This document shows positions 52,577 to 62,285 of a stretch of DNA of 64,000 nucleotides, piece by piece. The position numbers were made by a program, and so were the translations under genes. The notes below the pieces were generated by a model. The model was not told where the DNA came from, made no database searches, and was given only the letters and a program-made list of their open reading frames with translations. Source of the DNA: Croceivirga thetidis. GTDB taxonomy: Bacteria; Bacteroidota; Bacteroidia; Flavobacteriales; Flavobacteriaceae. The DNA is taken from assembly GCF_012272815.1 (NCBI RefSeq), contig NZ_JAAWWL010000001.1, positions 388,834-452,833 of the forward strand. The letters run 5' to 3'. Numbering within the stretch: the first letter of the stretch is position 1; every line of letters begins with the position of its first letter.

Positions 52577-55387
52577 TTACCTCCTCACAAAATTGTCCTT
52601 CTCCTTATCAAATACGTAATCGATGACTTCTGCATGTCTGCGTTGTGATCGAACTGAACTACCAGCCGCCGGTGCACCATAAAAACGTCTTGAAGCTACC
52701 CTAAATGACTTGGCCTCATCTAAATGCATTAAAAGATGGCCCCATGCTCCCATGTTTCTTGGTTCTTCTTGTGCCCAAACGATTTCGTCAACATTTTTGT
52801 ATTTCTTAATAACTGACCTCATCTGTTCTGTTGGAAGGGGAAACAATTGCTCAAGGCGCACTAGAGCAACATCCTCCTTTCCTAGTTCGTCTTTTTTAGC
52901 TAAAAGGTCGTAATAGAATTTACCAGTACAAAAAACCAAGGATTTTATTTTGGCCACTTTTGCATCATTGTCGTCAATGACTTCTTGAAAGCCTCCCTCT
53001 GCTAATTCTTCTTTGGTGGAAACCACCTTAGGGTGCCTTAGTAAACTTTTTGGCGTAAACACCACAAGAGGTTTTCTAAAATTCGCCTTCATTTGTCTTC
53101 GTAACAAATGGAATAAGTTAGCCGGGGTGGTAACATCGGCAACATACATGTTGTCTTTGGCGCAAAGCTGCAGGTAACGTTCCATTCTTGCCGAAGAGTG
53201 TTCGGCTCCTTGTCCTTCATAACCGTGTGGCAAGAACAACACCAATCCATTTTGGAGTTTCCACTTGTCTTCGGCCGCTGACAAATACTGATCAATTACA
53301 ATTTGAGCACCATTACTAAAATCTCCGAATTGAGCTTCCCAAATACATAGGGTCTTTGGATTGGCCATGGCATAACCATAGTCAAAACCCATTACTGCAT
53401 ATTCTGATAAAAGCGAATTGTAGATATCAAATTGTCCATTTTGGTTTTTACCCAATTGATTGTGAAGGATGATTTCCTCCTCGTGCATTTCTGTTTTTAT
53501 AACTGCATGTCGATGGGAAAATGTTCCTCGTTCAACGTCTTGGCCTGTGATCCTGATATTAAATCCTTCTTCAAGTAATGAGGCGTAGGCCAGCAATTCA
53601 CCCATACCCCAATCTAATTGGTTGTTTTCGAAATACATCTTATTTCTCGCACCAATCAACCGTTCTATCTTCCTTAAGAATTTCTTCCCCTCAGGCAGTT
53701 TAGAAATACTATCGGCCAACTCATCCAACTTCTTTATAGGATATTTGGTTTCGATTGGTTTGAGCATTTCTTCCTCAGTCACCCTTTTTAGACCTTCCCA
53801 CTCGTCTTGCATGAATGGAGTTATCCGTGTTTTCTCAACTTTTCTGGAATCCAACAAGTCTTCTTCCAGTTCTTTTTTATATCTCGCTTCGAGCTCTGAA
53901 ACATAATTCTCATCGATGACTCCCTCAGCCAAAAGACGCTCGGCATAAATATCCCTTGGGTTCTTATGTTTTGATATCGCTTTGTATAACAAAGGTTGGG
54001 TGAATTTAGGTTCATCACCTTCATTGTGACCGTATTTACGATAACCCAATAAATCCAAAAAGACATCGCGCTTAAAACGCATTCGATATTCCAAAGCAAA
54101 TGTAGCGGCATGGACCACTGCTTCAGCATCATCTGCGTTTATGTGGAGCACCGGAGAAAGTGTCACCTTGCCTACATCGGAGCAGTAAGTTGAGGAACGT
54201 GCATCTAAATAGTTGGTTGTAAAACCAATTTGATTATTCACTACTATATGAATTGTTCCGGCAGTAGTGTAACCATCCAAACGTGCCATTTGAATTGTTT
54301 CATAAACGACGCCTTGGCCAGCAAAAGCAGCATCACCATGAACTAATATTGGTAAAACTTCAGAAGTGTTTTCTTGATGAGAGCTATCCTGTTTTGCTCT
54401 TGCAATGCCTTCAACAATGGAATTCACTGTTTCAAGATGCGATGGATTAGGAGCGATATTCATATTCATCATCTTGCCAGAATCCGTTTCTCGCATTGAA
54501 GTCCATCCTAAATGGTATTTCACATCACCATCAAAAATGGTTTCTTCATAGTCCTTGCCGTCAAATTCACTAAAAATATCTTTTGGACTTTTTCCAAAAA
54601 TATTTGTCAACACATTGAGTCGGCCCCTGTGGGCCATTCCCATTACAAACTGCTTTACCCCTGTATCAGCTGCCTTTTCTATGATAACATCCAATGCTGG
54701 AATTAATGATTCACCACCTTCCAACGAAAATCGTTTTTGACCTACATATTTCGTATGCAAAAAACTTTCAAAAGAGACCGCTTCATTTAATTTTCGAAGA
54801 ATGTTTTTCTTTTCATCTTTGGAAAAACTAGGATGGTTGTCATTGACATTCAACCAATCCTGAATCCACTGAATGCGTTCAGGTGTTCGTATATACATAT
54901 ACTCCACCCCAATGGAATCACAATAAATACTTTGAAGGTGGTCAATTATTTTTTTAAGAGAACTTGGACCTATTCCTATAATACTACCGGCATCAAAAAC
55001 CGTTTCTAAATCAGTAGGTTCTAAACCAAAATTCTCAATTTCCAGTGTAGGCTCATACTTTCTACGTTCTCGAACGGGGTTCGTTTTAGTAAACAAGTGA
55101 CCTCTGGATCGGTAACCATCAATCAAGCGTACAACCTGAAATTCTTTTTGCAAAGATTTCGGCAATTCCACCTCTTGTCCATTAACCCTAGCTGTAATTG
55201 CATTACCACTATTAGCCTGTGCTGGTTGAATATCCAATTCATCCAATTGGCTTTCAATTCCAAAATCAAAACCTTGAAAAAAAGCGCGCCAACTGGGCTC
55301 AACGCTATCAGGATTGCTTAAATATTTGTTGTAGAGCTCAGAAAAGAATGAGGTATGAGCCGCATTTAAAAAAGAAAATTTATCCAT
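52577..55387 (-). CDS. sucA: 2-oxoglutarate dehydrogenase E1
   Basis: Thiamine-diphosphate enzyme of the TCA cycle, 936 residues. It begins DKFSFLNAAHTSFFSELYNK with the usual E1o N-terminal docking region. HRGRLNVLTNIFGKSPKDIF, FAGQGVVYETIQMARLDGYT, INADDAEAVVHAATFALEYR (ThDP and Mg region) and FSHRHAVIKTEMHEEEIIL lie along the chain. A -7 box precedes the gene. It heads a sucA - M23 peptidase - sucB unit on the minus strand. Confidence 0.97.
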   Translation of the reverse strand: MDKFSFLNAAHTSFFSELYNKYLSNPDSVEPSWRAFFQGFDFGIESQLDELDIQPAQANSGNAITARVNGQEVELPKSLQKEFQVVRLIDGYRSRGHLFTKTNPVRERRKYEPTLEIENFGLEPTDLETVFDAGSIIGIGPSSLKKIIDHLQSIYCDSIGVEYMYIRTPERIQWIQDWLNVNDNHPSFSKDEKKNILRKLNEAVSFESFLHTKYVGQKRFSLEGGESLIPALDVIIEKAADTGVKQFVMGMAHRGRLNVLTNIFGKSPKDIFSEFDGKDYEETIFDGDVKYHLGWTSMRETDSGKMMNMNIAPNPSHLETVNSIVEGIARAKQDSSHQENTSEVLPILVHGDAAFAGQGVVYETIQMARLDGYTTAGTIHIVVNNQIGFTTNYLDARSSTYCSDVGKVTLSPVLHINADDAEAVVHAATFALEYRMRFKRDVFLDLLGYRKYGHNEGDEPKFTQPLLYKAISKHKNPRDIYAERLLAEGVIDENYVSELEARYKKELEEDLLDSRKVEKTRITPFMQDEWEGLKRVTEEEMLKPIETKYPIKKLDELADSISKLPEGKKFLRKIERLIGARNKMYFENNQLDWGMGELLAYASLLEEGFNIRITGQDVERGTFSHRHAVIKTEMHEEEIILHNQLGKNQNGQFDIYNSLLSEYAVMGFDYGYAMANPKTLCIWEAQFGDFSNGAQIVIDQYLSAAEDKWKLQNGLVLFLPHGYEGQGAEHSSARMERYLQLCAKDNMYVADVTTPANLFHLLRRQMKANFRKPLVVFTPKSLLRHPKVVSTKEELAEGGFQEVIDDNDAKVAKIKSLVFCTGKFYYDLLAKKDELGKEDVALVRLEQLFPLPTEQMRSVIKKYKNVDEIVWAQEEPRNMGAWGHLLMHLDEAKSFRVASRRFYGAPAAGSSVRSQRRHAEVIDYVFDKEKDNFVRR

Positions 55388-55413
55388 ATGGATAGTACTT
55401 CAGAAACTTTAGT

Positions 55414-55421
55414 CAAAAGTA
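55414..55421 (-). promoter_or_regulatory. -7 box of sucA
   Basis: Minus-strand TACTTTTG (55421-55414) matches TAnnTTTG, 26 bases before the sucA ATG. A TTTG lies upstream at a shorter 16-bp spacing, so the -33 element is uncertain. Confidence 0.5.
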
Positions 55422-55480
55422 CAATAAATCAACAACCCAAAATAGTTGTTATAGTACTGCAACAAAGAATTAAGAAGTCG

Positions 55481-56758
55481 TTAAGGATTCTTGTAAACCT
55501 TTCCCTCTTTCATAACGAAAACGACATTTTCAAGTGTTGCTACATTATTTAGGGGATTTGTTTCAACAGCAACAATATCAGCAATAAAACCTTTCTTTAA
55601 TTGCCCCAACTCGTTTTCCATACCCAACAACATGGCGTTAGTTAATGTTGCTGACCGTAAAGCATCAATAATTGGCATTCCTGCCTCATTCATAAATCGA
55701 AATTCTTTACCATTTTCTCCATGCTTTGATACCCCAGCATCAGTTCCAAATGCAATTGGAACCCCTTTTTCGTAGGCTTTTTTGAACGTTCGCTGGCTTA
55801 CAGGACCAATCTCTTTGGCCTTTTTTGCAACAACAGGGGGAAGAAACCCAGGTATGTCGGCCATAGCGGCAGCGGCCTTTCCTGCTGAAATAGTAGGAAC
55901 TAAATAGGTATCATGTTGTATCATTAGGTCCATGGTCGGTTCTTCCATCAATGTACCGTGTTCGATGGTTTTGATTCCTGCTTTAATCGCTCTCCGCATT
56001 CCTTCGTCACCGTGGGCATGAGCTGCAGTCAACATGCCATAATCCTTGGCTGTAGCTACTATACCCCTCAGCTCTTCTTCAGTAAACTGAGGATTTTGAC
56101 CATTTTTAGCGACACTCATAACCCCACCAGTAGCGGTTATTTTAATACAATCTGCTCCATTTTTGTAACGTTGACGAACAGCTTTTTTTGCATCTTCAGG
56201 TGAATTCACTACACCTTCTTTTGGTCCAGGATCACCCATTAAATCATTGCGGACACCATTAGTTGGATCAGCATGGCCTCCTGTGGTCCCAATTGCTTTT
56301 CCTGCGGTAAAAATTCTAGGACCGTCAACAACACCTTTATTTATTGCGTTTCGCAATGCAATGTTCACTCCTGAACCTCCTAAATCCCTAACTGTAGTAA
56401 AACCTGCCATTAGGGTTCGTTTGGCATATACTGTTGCTTGCAAAGCAACGTCAGCTGGGTTTTTTGTAAATCTATCCAAATAACGTGTTGGACTGGATTC
56501 ACCTTCAATATGAACATGCATATCAATAAAACCAGGTAAAAGCGTTTTATCTTTTAAATCAACGACAGTAGCGTTATCTGATGGTTCAACAAAGCCATTT
56601 TGTACAGATTTAATTATCGAACCTGAAACAATTATTGTTTTTTCATTGTTCAAGCGGCCAGATTCAATATCCAGAATAGCCCCACAATGCAAATAAATAT
56701 CTTGAGCAAAAAGGGTAAATGAACTAACGAATAAAACAGCGGTAAAGAGTGCTTTCAT
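55481..56758 (-). CDS. Exported amidohydrolase (imidazolonepropionase/Xaa-Pro dipeptidase-like)
   Basis: The 425-residue product has a signal peptide (ending near TLFAQD). Metal-dependent TIM barrel of the amidohydrolase superfamily: GFIDMHVHIEGES (HxH), CIKITATGGVMS (carboxylated-Lys region), LTAAHAHGDEGMRRAI (H), IKTIEHGTLM (H) and IAFGTDAGV (final Asp). Relatives hydrolyse dipeptides or cyclic amides; the natural substrate is not clear. Single gene between the sucA promoter and galE. Confidence 0.88.
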   Translation of the reverse strand: MKALFTAVLFVSSFTLFAQDIYLHCGAILDIESGRLNNEKTIIVSGSIIKSVQNGFVEPSDNATVVDLKDKTLLPGFIDMHVHIEGESSPTRYLDRFTKNPADVALQATVYAKRTLMAGFTTVRDLGGSGVNIALRNAINKGVVDGPRIFTAGKAIGTTGGHADPTNGVRNDLMGDPGPKEGVVNSPEDAKKAVRQRYKNGADCIKITATGGVMSVAKNGQNPQFTEEELRGIVATAKDYGMLTAAHAHGDEGMRRAIKAGIKTIEHGTLMEEPTMDLMIQHDTYLVPTISAGKAAAAMADIPGFLPPVVAKKAKEIGPVSQRTFKKAYEKGVPIAFGTDAGVSKHGENGKEFRFMNEAGMPIIDALRSATLTNAMLLGMENELGQLKKGFIADIVAVETNPLNNVATLENVVFVMKEGKVYKNP

Positions 56759-56840
56759 TTTTTTAAAAAGGTTGGTTTCAGTCTTCTAAATGTAATGAAA
56801 ATAAAAAAGGAGCATTCGCCCCCTCTTTTTGTAAATATTG

Positions 56841-57878
56841 CTAAACAGAAACTTGATAGCTTCTTATTTTCCTTTCCCAGTCCCAGGCAGATTTCATGGC
56901 CTCGTCCAGAGAAGATTTTGCCACCCAACCCAGAACATCGTTTGCCTTTCGAGTATCAGCGTAGGCCTGAACAATATCACCTTCCCGACGCGGGGCAATT
57001 CTATAATTTAACTTTTCGCCCGATACTCGTTCAAAACTCTGAATAACTTCGAGAACAGAACTTCCGGTCCCTGTCCCTAAGTTAAAAACCTCAAAATTTG
57101 AATCATTTCTGCTTTCAAGTAATCTTTTCATTGCGGCAACATGTGCTTTGGCCAGGTCGACTACATGTATATAATCTCGAATACAGGTTCCGTCTGGAGT
57201 GGGATAATCATCCCCGAACACCAAAAGTTCATCTCTTAGGCCGACTCCTGTTTGAGTAATAAAAGGCACCAAATTTTGTGGTATGCCAATTGGTAATTCT
57301 CCTATTTCAGCACTTGGATGTGCACCAATAGGATTGAAATACCGTAATGCTATGGCCGACAAATGTGATGTTACTTTACATGTATCCCTTATTATTTCCT
57401 CACCGATTTGTTTGGAATTACCATAGGGTGATTCTGCAGGTTTGACCGGAGCATCTTCGGTTATTGGCATCTTGTCAGCCTGCCCATACACGGTGCAAGA
57501 AGAACTAAAAATAAAATTGGATTTTTCTCTATTCTTCAATTCTTGCAGAATGTATGTCAGAACACCTAAGTTATTTTCATAATACATCAAAGGCTCTTCA
57601 ACACTTTCACCAACAGCTTTGGAAGCAGCAAAATGAATAACACCCTCGATATCTGAATATTTCTTGAAAAATTCTTGGACCAGTCGTTTCTCTCGAAGAT
57701 CAAATTTTTCGAAAATTGGCCGCTTACCTGTTATGGCGACAATACCATCGACAACCTTTTCATCAGCATTAGAAAGATTATCAATAATTACAGCTTCAAA
57801 CCCCTCATTCTGCAGTTCAACAACTGTATGCGAGCCGATAAAACCCAAGCCTCCGGTAACAAGTATTTTTCTACCCAT
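56841..57878 (-). CDS. galE: UDP-glucose 4-epimerase
   Basis: NAD-dependent SDR enzyme, 345 residues, interconverting UDP-glucose and UDP-galactose. The Rossmann motif GGLGFIGSHT is at residues 9-18, FSSSCTVYGQ and the catalytic ESPYGNSKQIG (YxxxK) follow, and RYFNPIGAHPSAEIGE and CIRDYIHVVDLAKAHV are the substrate-binding blocks. It is 4 bp after the DegT aminotransferase gene, so both serve envelope-sugar synthesis. Confidence 0.95.
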   Translation of the reverse strand: MGRKILVTGGLGFIGSHTVVELQNEGFEAVIIDNLSNADEKVVDGIVAITGKRPIFEKFDLREKRLVQEFFKKYSDIEGVIHFAASKAVGESVEEPLMYYENNLGVLTYILQELKNREKSNFIFSSSCTVYGQADKMPITEDAPVKPAESPYGNSKQIGEEIIRDTCKVTSHLSAIALRYFNPIGAHPSAEIGELPIGIPQNLVPFITQTGVGLRDELLVFGDDYPTPDGTCIRDYIHVVDLAKAHVAAMKRLLESRNDSNFEVFNLGTGTGSSVLEVIQSFERVSGEKLNYRIAPRREGDIVQAYADTRKANDVLGWVAKSSLDEAMKSAWDWERKIRSYQVSV

Positions 57879-57882
57879 CTAC

Positions 57883-59034
57883 TTATTTTAAAAAATTTAG
57901 AACTAGTTCGGTTATAAAATCAATCTGTTCATCTTCCAGCTCAGTATGCATTGGCAGGGATATTACCTCTTGAACAAGTTGATTGGTAATTGGGAAATCA
58001 GCTTCGTCATATCTTTCATCCTTGTAGGCTTTTTGCCGATGCAACGGAATAGGATAATAAACCCCACAAGGAACATTGTTTTCATTCAAATGCTTGACCA
58101 AAGCATCTCTTTTTCCATTGGTTATGCGCAATGTATATTGGTGAAAAACATGACAATCACAACTATTGCAAATTCCTTCACAACCGTTGTTTGTTTTGGG
58201 TAATATTATATTTTCTTGCCCGGCCAGTCGTTCGTTATATTTTTTTGCCGAGCTGCGCCTTTTAGCATTGTATTCGTCTAACTTCGGAAGTTTAGCACGA
58301 AGCACTGCTGCCTGAAGTGAATCTAATCTGGAATTAACTCCAACCACATCATGATGATACCTTTCGTACATACCATGATTGACCATTCCGCGAATTACAT
58401 GAGCAAGTTCATCATCATTCGTAAAAATAGCACCACCATCACCATAGCAACCTAAATTTTTTGATGGAAAAAAAGAAGTAGCGGCTACGTGCCCAATATT
58501 ACCGGCCTTTTTCTTTTGTCCGTTTTTGAAGGTATAATTAGCTCCGATGGCTTGGGCATTATCTTCAATAATGAAAAGGTTGTTTCGCTCCGCGACATCT
58601 AAAATTCTTTCCATGTTGGCACATTGACCAAATAAATGCACGGGAACTATTGCTTTGGTTTTAGGAGTTATTGCTTTTTCCAAGGCTGCGATATCAATAT
58701 TAAAAGTTTCCTCATCGACATCCACCAAAACTGGAGTAAGACCTAATAAGGCTATCACTTCAACTGTAGCTGCAAAAGTGAAATCAGCCGTGATAACCTC
58801 GTCTCCCGGTTTTAGACCAAGGCCCATCATACATATTTGCAATGCATCAGTACCATTTGCGCAAGGAATAACGTGCTTTGCACCCAGATAATTTTCAAGT
58901 TCTTTTTGAAATTCCTTCACCTCCGGACCATTAATGAATGCCGCGGACTCTAAAACTGAATCAAATGAAGCATTTACTTGCTCTTTTATCCCTTCAAACT
59001 GGCCTTGAAGATCAACCATTTGAATTTTTCGCAT
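57883..59034 (-). CDS. DegT/DnrJ/EryC1/StrS family nucleotide-sugar aminotransferase
   Basis: PLP enzyme of 383 residues that aminates keto-sugars. ALQICMMGLGLKPGDEVIT, FIIEDNAQAIGA (PLP ring-binding Asp) and FFPSKNLGCYGDGGAI (PLP Lys192) are diagnostic. The substrate loop contains four cysteines in GCEGICNSCDCHVFHQYTLR (C285, C289, C292, C294), which is not usual in the family. It has a -7 box on the minus strand and is divergent from waaA. Followed by galE. Confidence 0.93.
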   Translation of the reverse strand: MRKIQMVDLQGQFEGIKEQVNASFDSVLESAAFINGPEVKEFQKELENYLGAKHVIPCANGTDALQICMMGLGLKPGDEVITADFTFAATVEVIALLGLTPVLVDVDEETFNIDIAALEKAITPKTKAIVPVHLFGQCANMERILDVAERNNLFIIEDNAQAIGANYTFKNGQKKKAGNIGHVAATSFFPSKNLGCYGDGGAIFTNDDELAHVIRGMVNHGMYERYHHDVVGVNSRLDSLQAAVLRAKLPKLDEYNAKRRSSAKKYNERLAGQENIILPKTNNGCEGICNSCDCHVFHQYTLRITNGKRDALVKHLNENNVPCGVYYPIPLHRQKAYKDERYDEADFPITNQLVQEVISLPMHTELEDEQIDFITELVLNFLK

Positions 59035-59051
59035 GGACTAAATTTAGAGCG

Positions 59052-59059
59052 CAAAAGTA
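59052..59059 (-). promoter_or_regulatory. -7 box of the DegT-galE unit
   Basis: Minus-strand TACTTTTG (59059-59052) matches TAnnTTTG and lies 17 bases before the ATG at 59034. No good -33 element is seen. Confidence 0.45.
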
Positions 59060-59122
59060 AGAAAAAAGACCTGTCTTATTGCCTTTGACCAAAGAAACGT
59101 ACTTTCGCCAAAAGGAAAATAA

Positions 59123-60361
59123 TTGAATACCATTTATTCGTTTTTTATCTCAATTACGGGCATGGTTCTTAAAGTATTGGCCCCAATAAATTCAAAACTG
59201 AAACTGTTTGTCACTGGTAGAAAACTAGTTTTCGATTTCTTAACTGAAAATTTTCAACATAGTGATAGAACAATCTGGCTTCATGCCGCATCTTTAGGTG
59301 AATTTGAGCAAGGCCTACCAGTCTTAGAGACAGTAAAAAGGTATTATCCCTCACATAAGATTTTATTGACCTTCTTTTCCCCATCTGGCTATGAAGTAAA
59401 AAAAGATTCTAAGGTGGCAGACGTTATTTCATATCTACCGTTAGATACTGTACAAAATGCCAAAAGGTTTTTGGCCATTACATGTCCAGAACTTGCCATT
59501 TTCGTTAAGTATGAGATTTGGCCGAATTTTTTGAATGAACTGGAAAAACAAAAGATTCCAACATTGCTTATTTCGGCGATATTTAAACAAAATCAGATTT
59601 ATTTCAAGATCTATGGAATCTTTCTCCGTAATAGTTTAAGACGATTTTCGAAAATCTTCGTTCAAAATGAAGAATCAAAGATGTTACTGGAGACCATAGG
59701 ATATAGAAATACAGAAGTATCAGGTGATACCAGATTTGACAGGGTGGTGGAAATTTTGGAAGGTGATAACCATCTTGAACATATAGAACGATTTAAAGGC
59801 AATCAAAAATGTATAGTAGCTGGCAGTTCTTGGGTAGAAGATGAGGCTATATTGCTTGAATACATAAATAGTTCTGATTCCGGAAAATTCATAATTGCAC
59901 CCCATACCATTAAAGCCGAAAATATCTCAAAATTAATGGCATCCATTACCAAGAAGACAGCTCTTTATTCGAATAGGAAAAATGAGGATTTTTCGAATTT
60001 TGATGTGCTTATTATTGATAATATCGGTTTATTGACTAAAATTTATAGCTATGCAGACATTGCCTATGTAGGAGGAGGTTTCAAAACGGGTTTGCATAAT
60101 ACCTTAGAACCAGCAGTATTTGGGATACCCGTAATTATTGGGCCCAATTACACTGGATTTGCCGAAGCGGAGATGTTAGTCAAAAAGGGTGGTTTGTTTC
60201 CTATTCGAAATAAAGAAGACCTTAAAATTTTATTGGACGAGTTTTTAACAAACGATGCACTTAGGCTTAATAAAGGGACTATCAATTCGGAATTTGTTCA
60301 ACAGAACCGGGGTGCTACAAAAACAATTCTTGCACATATCAATTACATTCTTCCAAATTGA
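59123..60361 (+). CDS. waaA: 3-deoxy-D-manno-octulosonic acid (Kdo) transferase
   Basis: Inner-membrane-anchored GT-B enzyme that adds Kdo to lipid A precursor, a sign of a Gram-negative outer membrane. The product is 412 residues starting with TTG at 59123; the first ATG (59162) would remove the hydrophobic anchor. TIWLHAASLGEFEQGLPVLE, the catalytic-Glu block, KILLTFFSPSGYEV, FVKYEIWPNFLNEL and ADIAYVGGGFKTGLHNTLEP, then VFGIPVIIGPNYTGFAEA are conserved. Followed after 28 bp by the sugar transporter. Confidence 0.95.
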   Translation: MNTIYSFFISITGMVLKVLAPINSKLKLFVTGRKLVFDFLTENFQHSDRTIWLHAASLGEFEQGLPVLETVKRYYPSHKILLTFFSPSGYEVKKDSKVADVISYLPLDTVQNAKRFLAITCPELAIFVKYEIWPNFLNELEKQKIPTLLISAIFKQNQIYFKIYGIFLRNSLRRFSKIFVQNEESKMLLETIGYRNTEVSGDTRFDRVVEILEGDNHLEHIERFKGNQKCIVAGSSWVEDEAILLEYINSSDSGKFIIAPHTIKAENISKLMASITKKTALYSNRKNEDFSNFDVLIIDNIGLLTKIYSYADIAYVGGGFKTGLHNTLEPAVFGIPVIIGPNYTGFAEAEMLVKKGGLFPIRNKEDLKILLDEFLTNDALRLNKGTINSEFVQQNRGATKTILAHINYILPN

Positions 60362-60389
60362 GTAGATTTAGTCCCTAAACCAACCAATA

Positions 60390-61736
60390 ATGGACAAAAA
60401 AATCCTTGGAATATCTCTTACTGCCGCCCTGGCCGGTTTTTTATTTGGCTTTGACACCATAGTAATCAGTGGGGCTGATTTGCCAATTCAGCGATTATGG
60501 AATACAAGTCCAACTTTTCATGGTTTTTTCATCATGAGCATGGCCCTTTGGGGTACGGTATTTGGATCTATTTTTGGAGGCATTCCATGTGATAAACTTG
60601 GGAGAAAAAAAACACTTTTTTGGATTGGTGTATTGTACTTCGTTTCTGCTATAGGTTCGGGCCTTGCAACAGACCCTTATCTTTTCTCTTTTTTTAGGTT
60701 TATTGGAGGGCTTGGGGTAGGTGCTTCCTCTGTAGCAGCCCCAGTTTATATTTCTGAGATTTCTTCGTCTTCGAATAGGGGAAGGCTTACTGCTATGTAT
60801 CAGTTCAATATCGTTTTCGGGATTCTTATAGCATTTATATCGAACTATTTGATAGGAACATTATTTGAAGATGATGTTGCTTGGCGCTATATGTTGGGAG
60901 TTGAAGGCATACCAGCTTTGGTTTACAGTATCCTGGTTTTGAGAATACCGAACAGCCCAAGATGGTTGCTACTCAAAGAAAAAGATGATGAGACCATAAC
61001 AGAGGCCTTTGGTTTATTGGGATGGACAAAAAATGAAATTTCAAAAAAGCTAGAAGAAATAAAAACTGGACTAAAACAAATGGCTAGTTCAGAAAAAGAG
61101 AAACTTTTCTCTGGCAAATACAACAAATCTTTGCTCTTGGCATTTTTACTGGCCTTTTTTAATCAGCTTTCAGGTATCAACTTTATTTTATATTATGCCC
61201 CCCGTATTCTCGAACAGGCTGGATTGGCAACTAGTGAATCCCTTTTTAGTTCCATTTCAATCGGGGTAATTAACTTGATTTTCACTTTTGTCGGAATTGC
61301 CTTAATTGACCGCTTGGGCAGAAAACAATTGATGTATCTAGGTTCTATTGGATACATCATTAGTTTGGCTATGGTCGGGTGGTGTTTTTATAGCGATTCG
61401 AATTCTACACTTTTACTAATTTTTATTCTCCTGTTCATTGCATCACATGCTATTGGGCAAGGTGCGGTCATATGGGTATTTATATCAGAAATATTTCCAA
61501 ATAAAGTTAGAGCTTACGGTCAATCATGGGGCACTGGTACGCATTGGGTATTTGCTGCTTTAATCACATTGCTTGCACCCATTTTCTTGGCCATGTTTAG
61601 TGAAAACCCTTATCCCATATTCTTATTTTTTGCCGCAATGATGGTTTTACAACTTCTTTTTGTGATTTTTCTGATGCCAGAAACAAAAGGAGTCTCATTA
61701 GAGGAACTTGCTAAAAAATTGAGGGGAAAGGAATAG
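60390..61736 (+). CDS. Sugar porter family MFS transporter
   Basis: The 448-residue product has twelve membrane helices. GFLFGFDTIVISGA starts helix 1, and DKLGRKKTLFWIGVLYFVSA is the loop 2-3 signature. RFIGGLGVGASSVAAPVYIS and SNRGRLTAMYQFNIVFGILI follow, then helix 7 (FFNQLSGINFILYYAP), RLGRKQLMYLGSIGY and PETKGVSLEEL at the C-terminus. These are sugar porter (XylE/GLUT-type) signatures; the sugar cannot be named. It follows waaA by 28 bp but may be transcribed separately. Confidence 0.93.
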   Translation: MDKKILGISLTAALAGFLFGFDTIVISGADLPIQRLWNTSPTFHGFFIMSMALWGTVFGSIFGGIPCDKLGRKKTLFWIGVLYFVSAIGSGLATDPYLFSFFRFIGGLGVGASSVAAPVYISEISSSSNRGRLTAMYQFNIVFGILIAFISNYLIGTLFEDDVAWRYMLGVEGIPALVYSILVLRIPNSPRWLLLKEKDDETITEAFGLLGWTKNEISKKLEEIKTGLKQMASSEKEKLFSGKYNKSLLLAFLLAFFNQLSGINFILYYAPRILEQAGLATSESLFSSISIGVINLIFTFVGIALIDRLGRKQLMYLGSIGYIISLAMVGWCFYSDSNSTLLLIFILLFIASHAIGQGAVIWVFISEIFPNKVRAYGQSWGTGTHWVFAALITLLAPIFLAMFSENPYPIFLFFAAMMVLQLLFVIFLMPETKGVSLEELAKKLRGKE

Positions 61737-61845
61737 TCATATTCTACAGCTCAACCGTGATAAGGGCCAATTGTCGATTTTATTGAAAGAAATAGGGAGT
61801 TTACTCCTAAAAATTAATTACATTGTAGTTCAAAATCAAACAATT

Positions 61846-61965
61846 ATGGCATCTGCTGGAACCAATTTTTTAGAAGGATTTTTACGATTGATGATTTTTG
61901 CACTAGTGGCAATATTAATTGCAATCCCAGTTTGTATTCTTCTGGATTTCCTCGGAATTCTTTAG
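61846..61965 (+). CDS. Small single-pass membrane protein, 39 aa
   Basis: The ATG at 61846 begins MASAGTNFLEGFLRLM and continues as one hydrophobic helix (IFALVAILIAIPVCILLDFL). A longer in-frame form from TTG at 61771 is possible but adds a polar stretch without support. No family recognised. A terminator follows by 32 bases, consistent with a real cistron after the MFS gene. Confidence 0.5.
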   Translation: MASAGTNFLEGFLRLMIFALVAILIAIPVCILLDFLGIL

Positions 61966-62285
61966 GAGACTTTTAAAGTCTACCCTTTTCAATATTATCC
62001 CAGAAAATTGGCGTTTTGCCATATTTTGTGGGATTTTTTGTACCCTTTATACACCTTACTTTCAGAAAAATTCCTAATTTTCAATCAACCCCCATTTCTA
62101 AAAGAAGTCGCATCGCTTTTGGAGGATTAATGGTTTCAAGCATTTAAATCGTGTAAAAACCTTGAAATACCACACTATTCAAGCTGTTGACAACATAGTT
62201 ATTCCGAGTGGTATATTTTTTACAAATATTTGTGATTGAGCCAATAAAGGTGCTAAATTTAAAGTATAGATAACACAAATAACCA
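61966..62285. other. Intergenic region with terminator and weak promoter
   Basis: This 320-bp gap holds a terminator (61997-62039), a perfect palindrome ACAAATATTTGT (62222-62233) and a candidate promoter for the adhesin: TTTG at 62229-62232 and TAAATTTA at 62254-62261, 21 bp apart with one mismatch in the -7 box. No protein gene is seen in it. Confidence 0.5.
61997..62039 (+). terminator. Intrinsic terminator after the MFS/small membrane protein genes
   Basis: Three stacked stems ATCCCA / TGGGAT, AAAA / TTTT and TGGC / GCCA with a GTTTT loop, separated by small bulges, followed by TTTTT. Confidence 0.75.
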
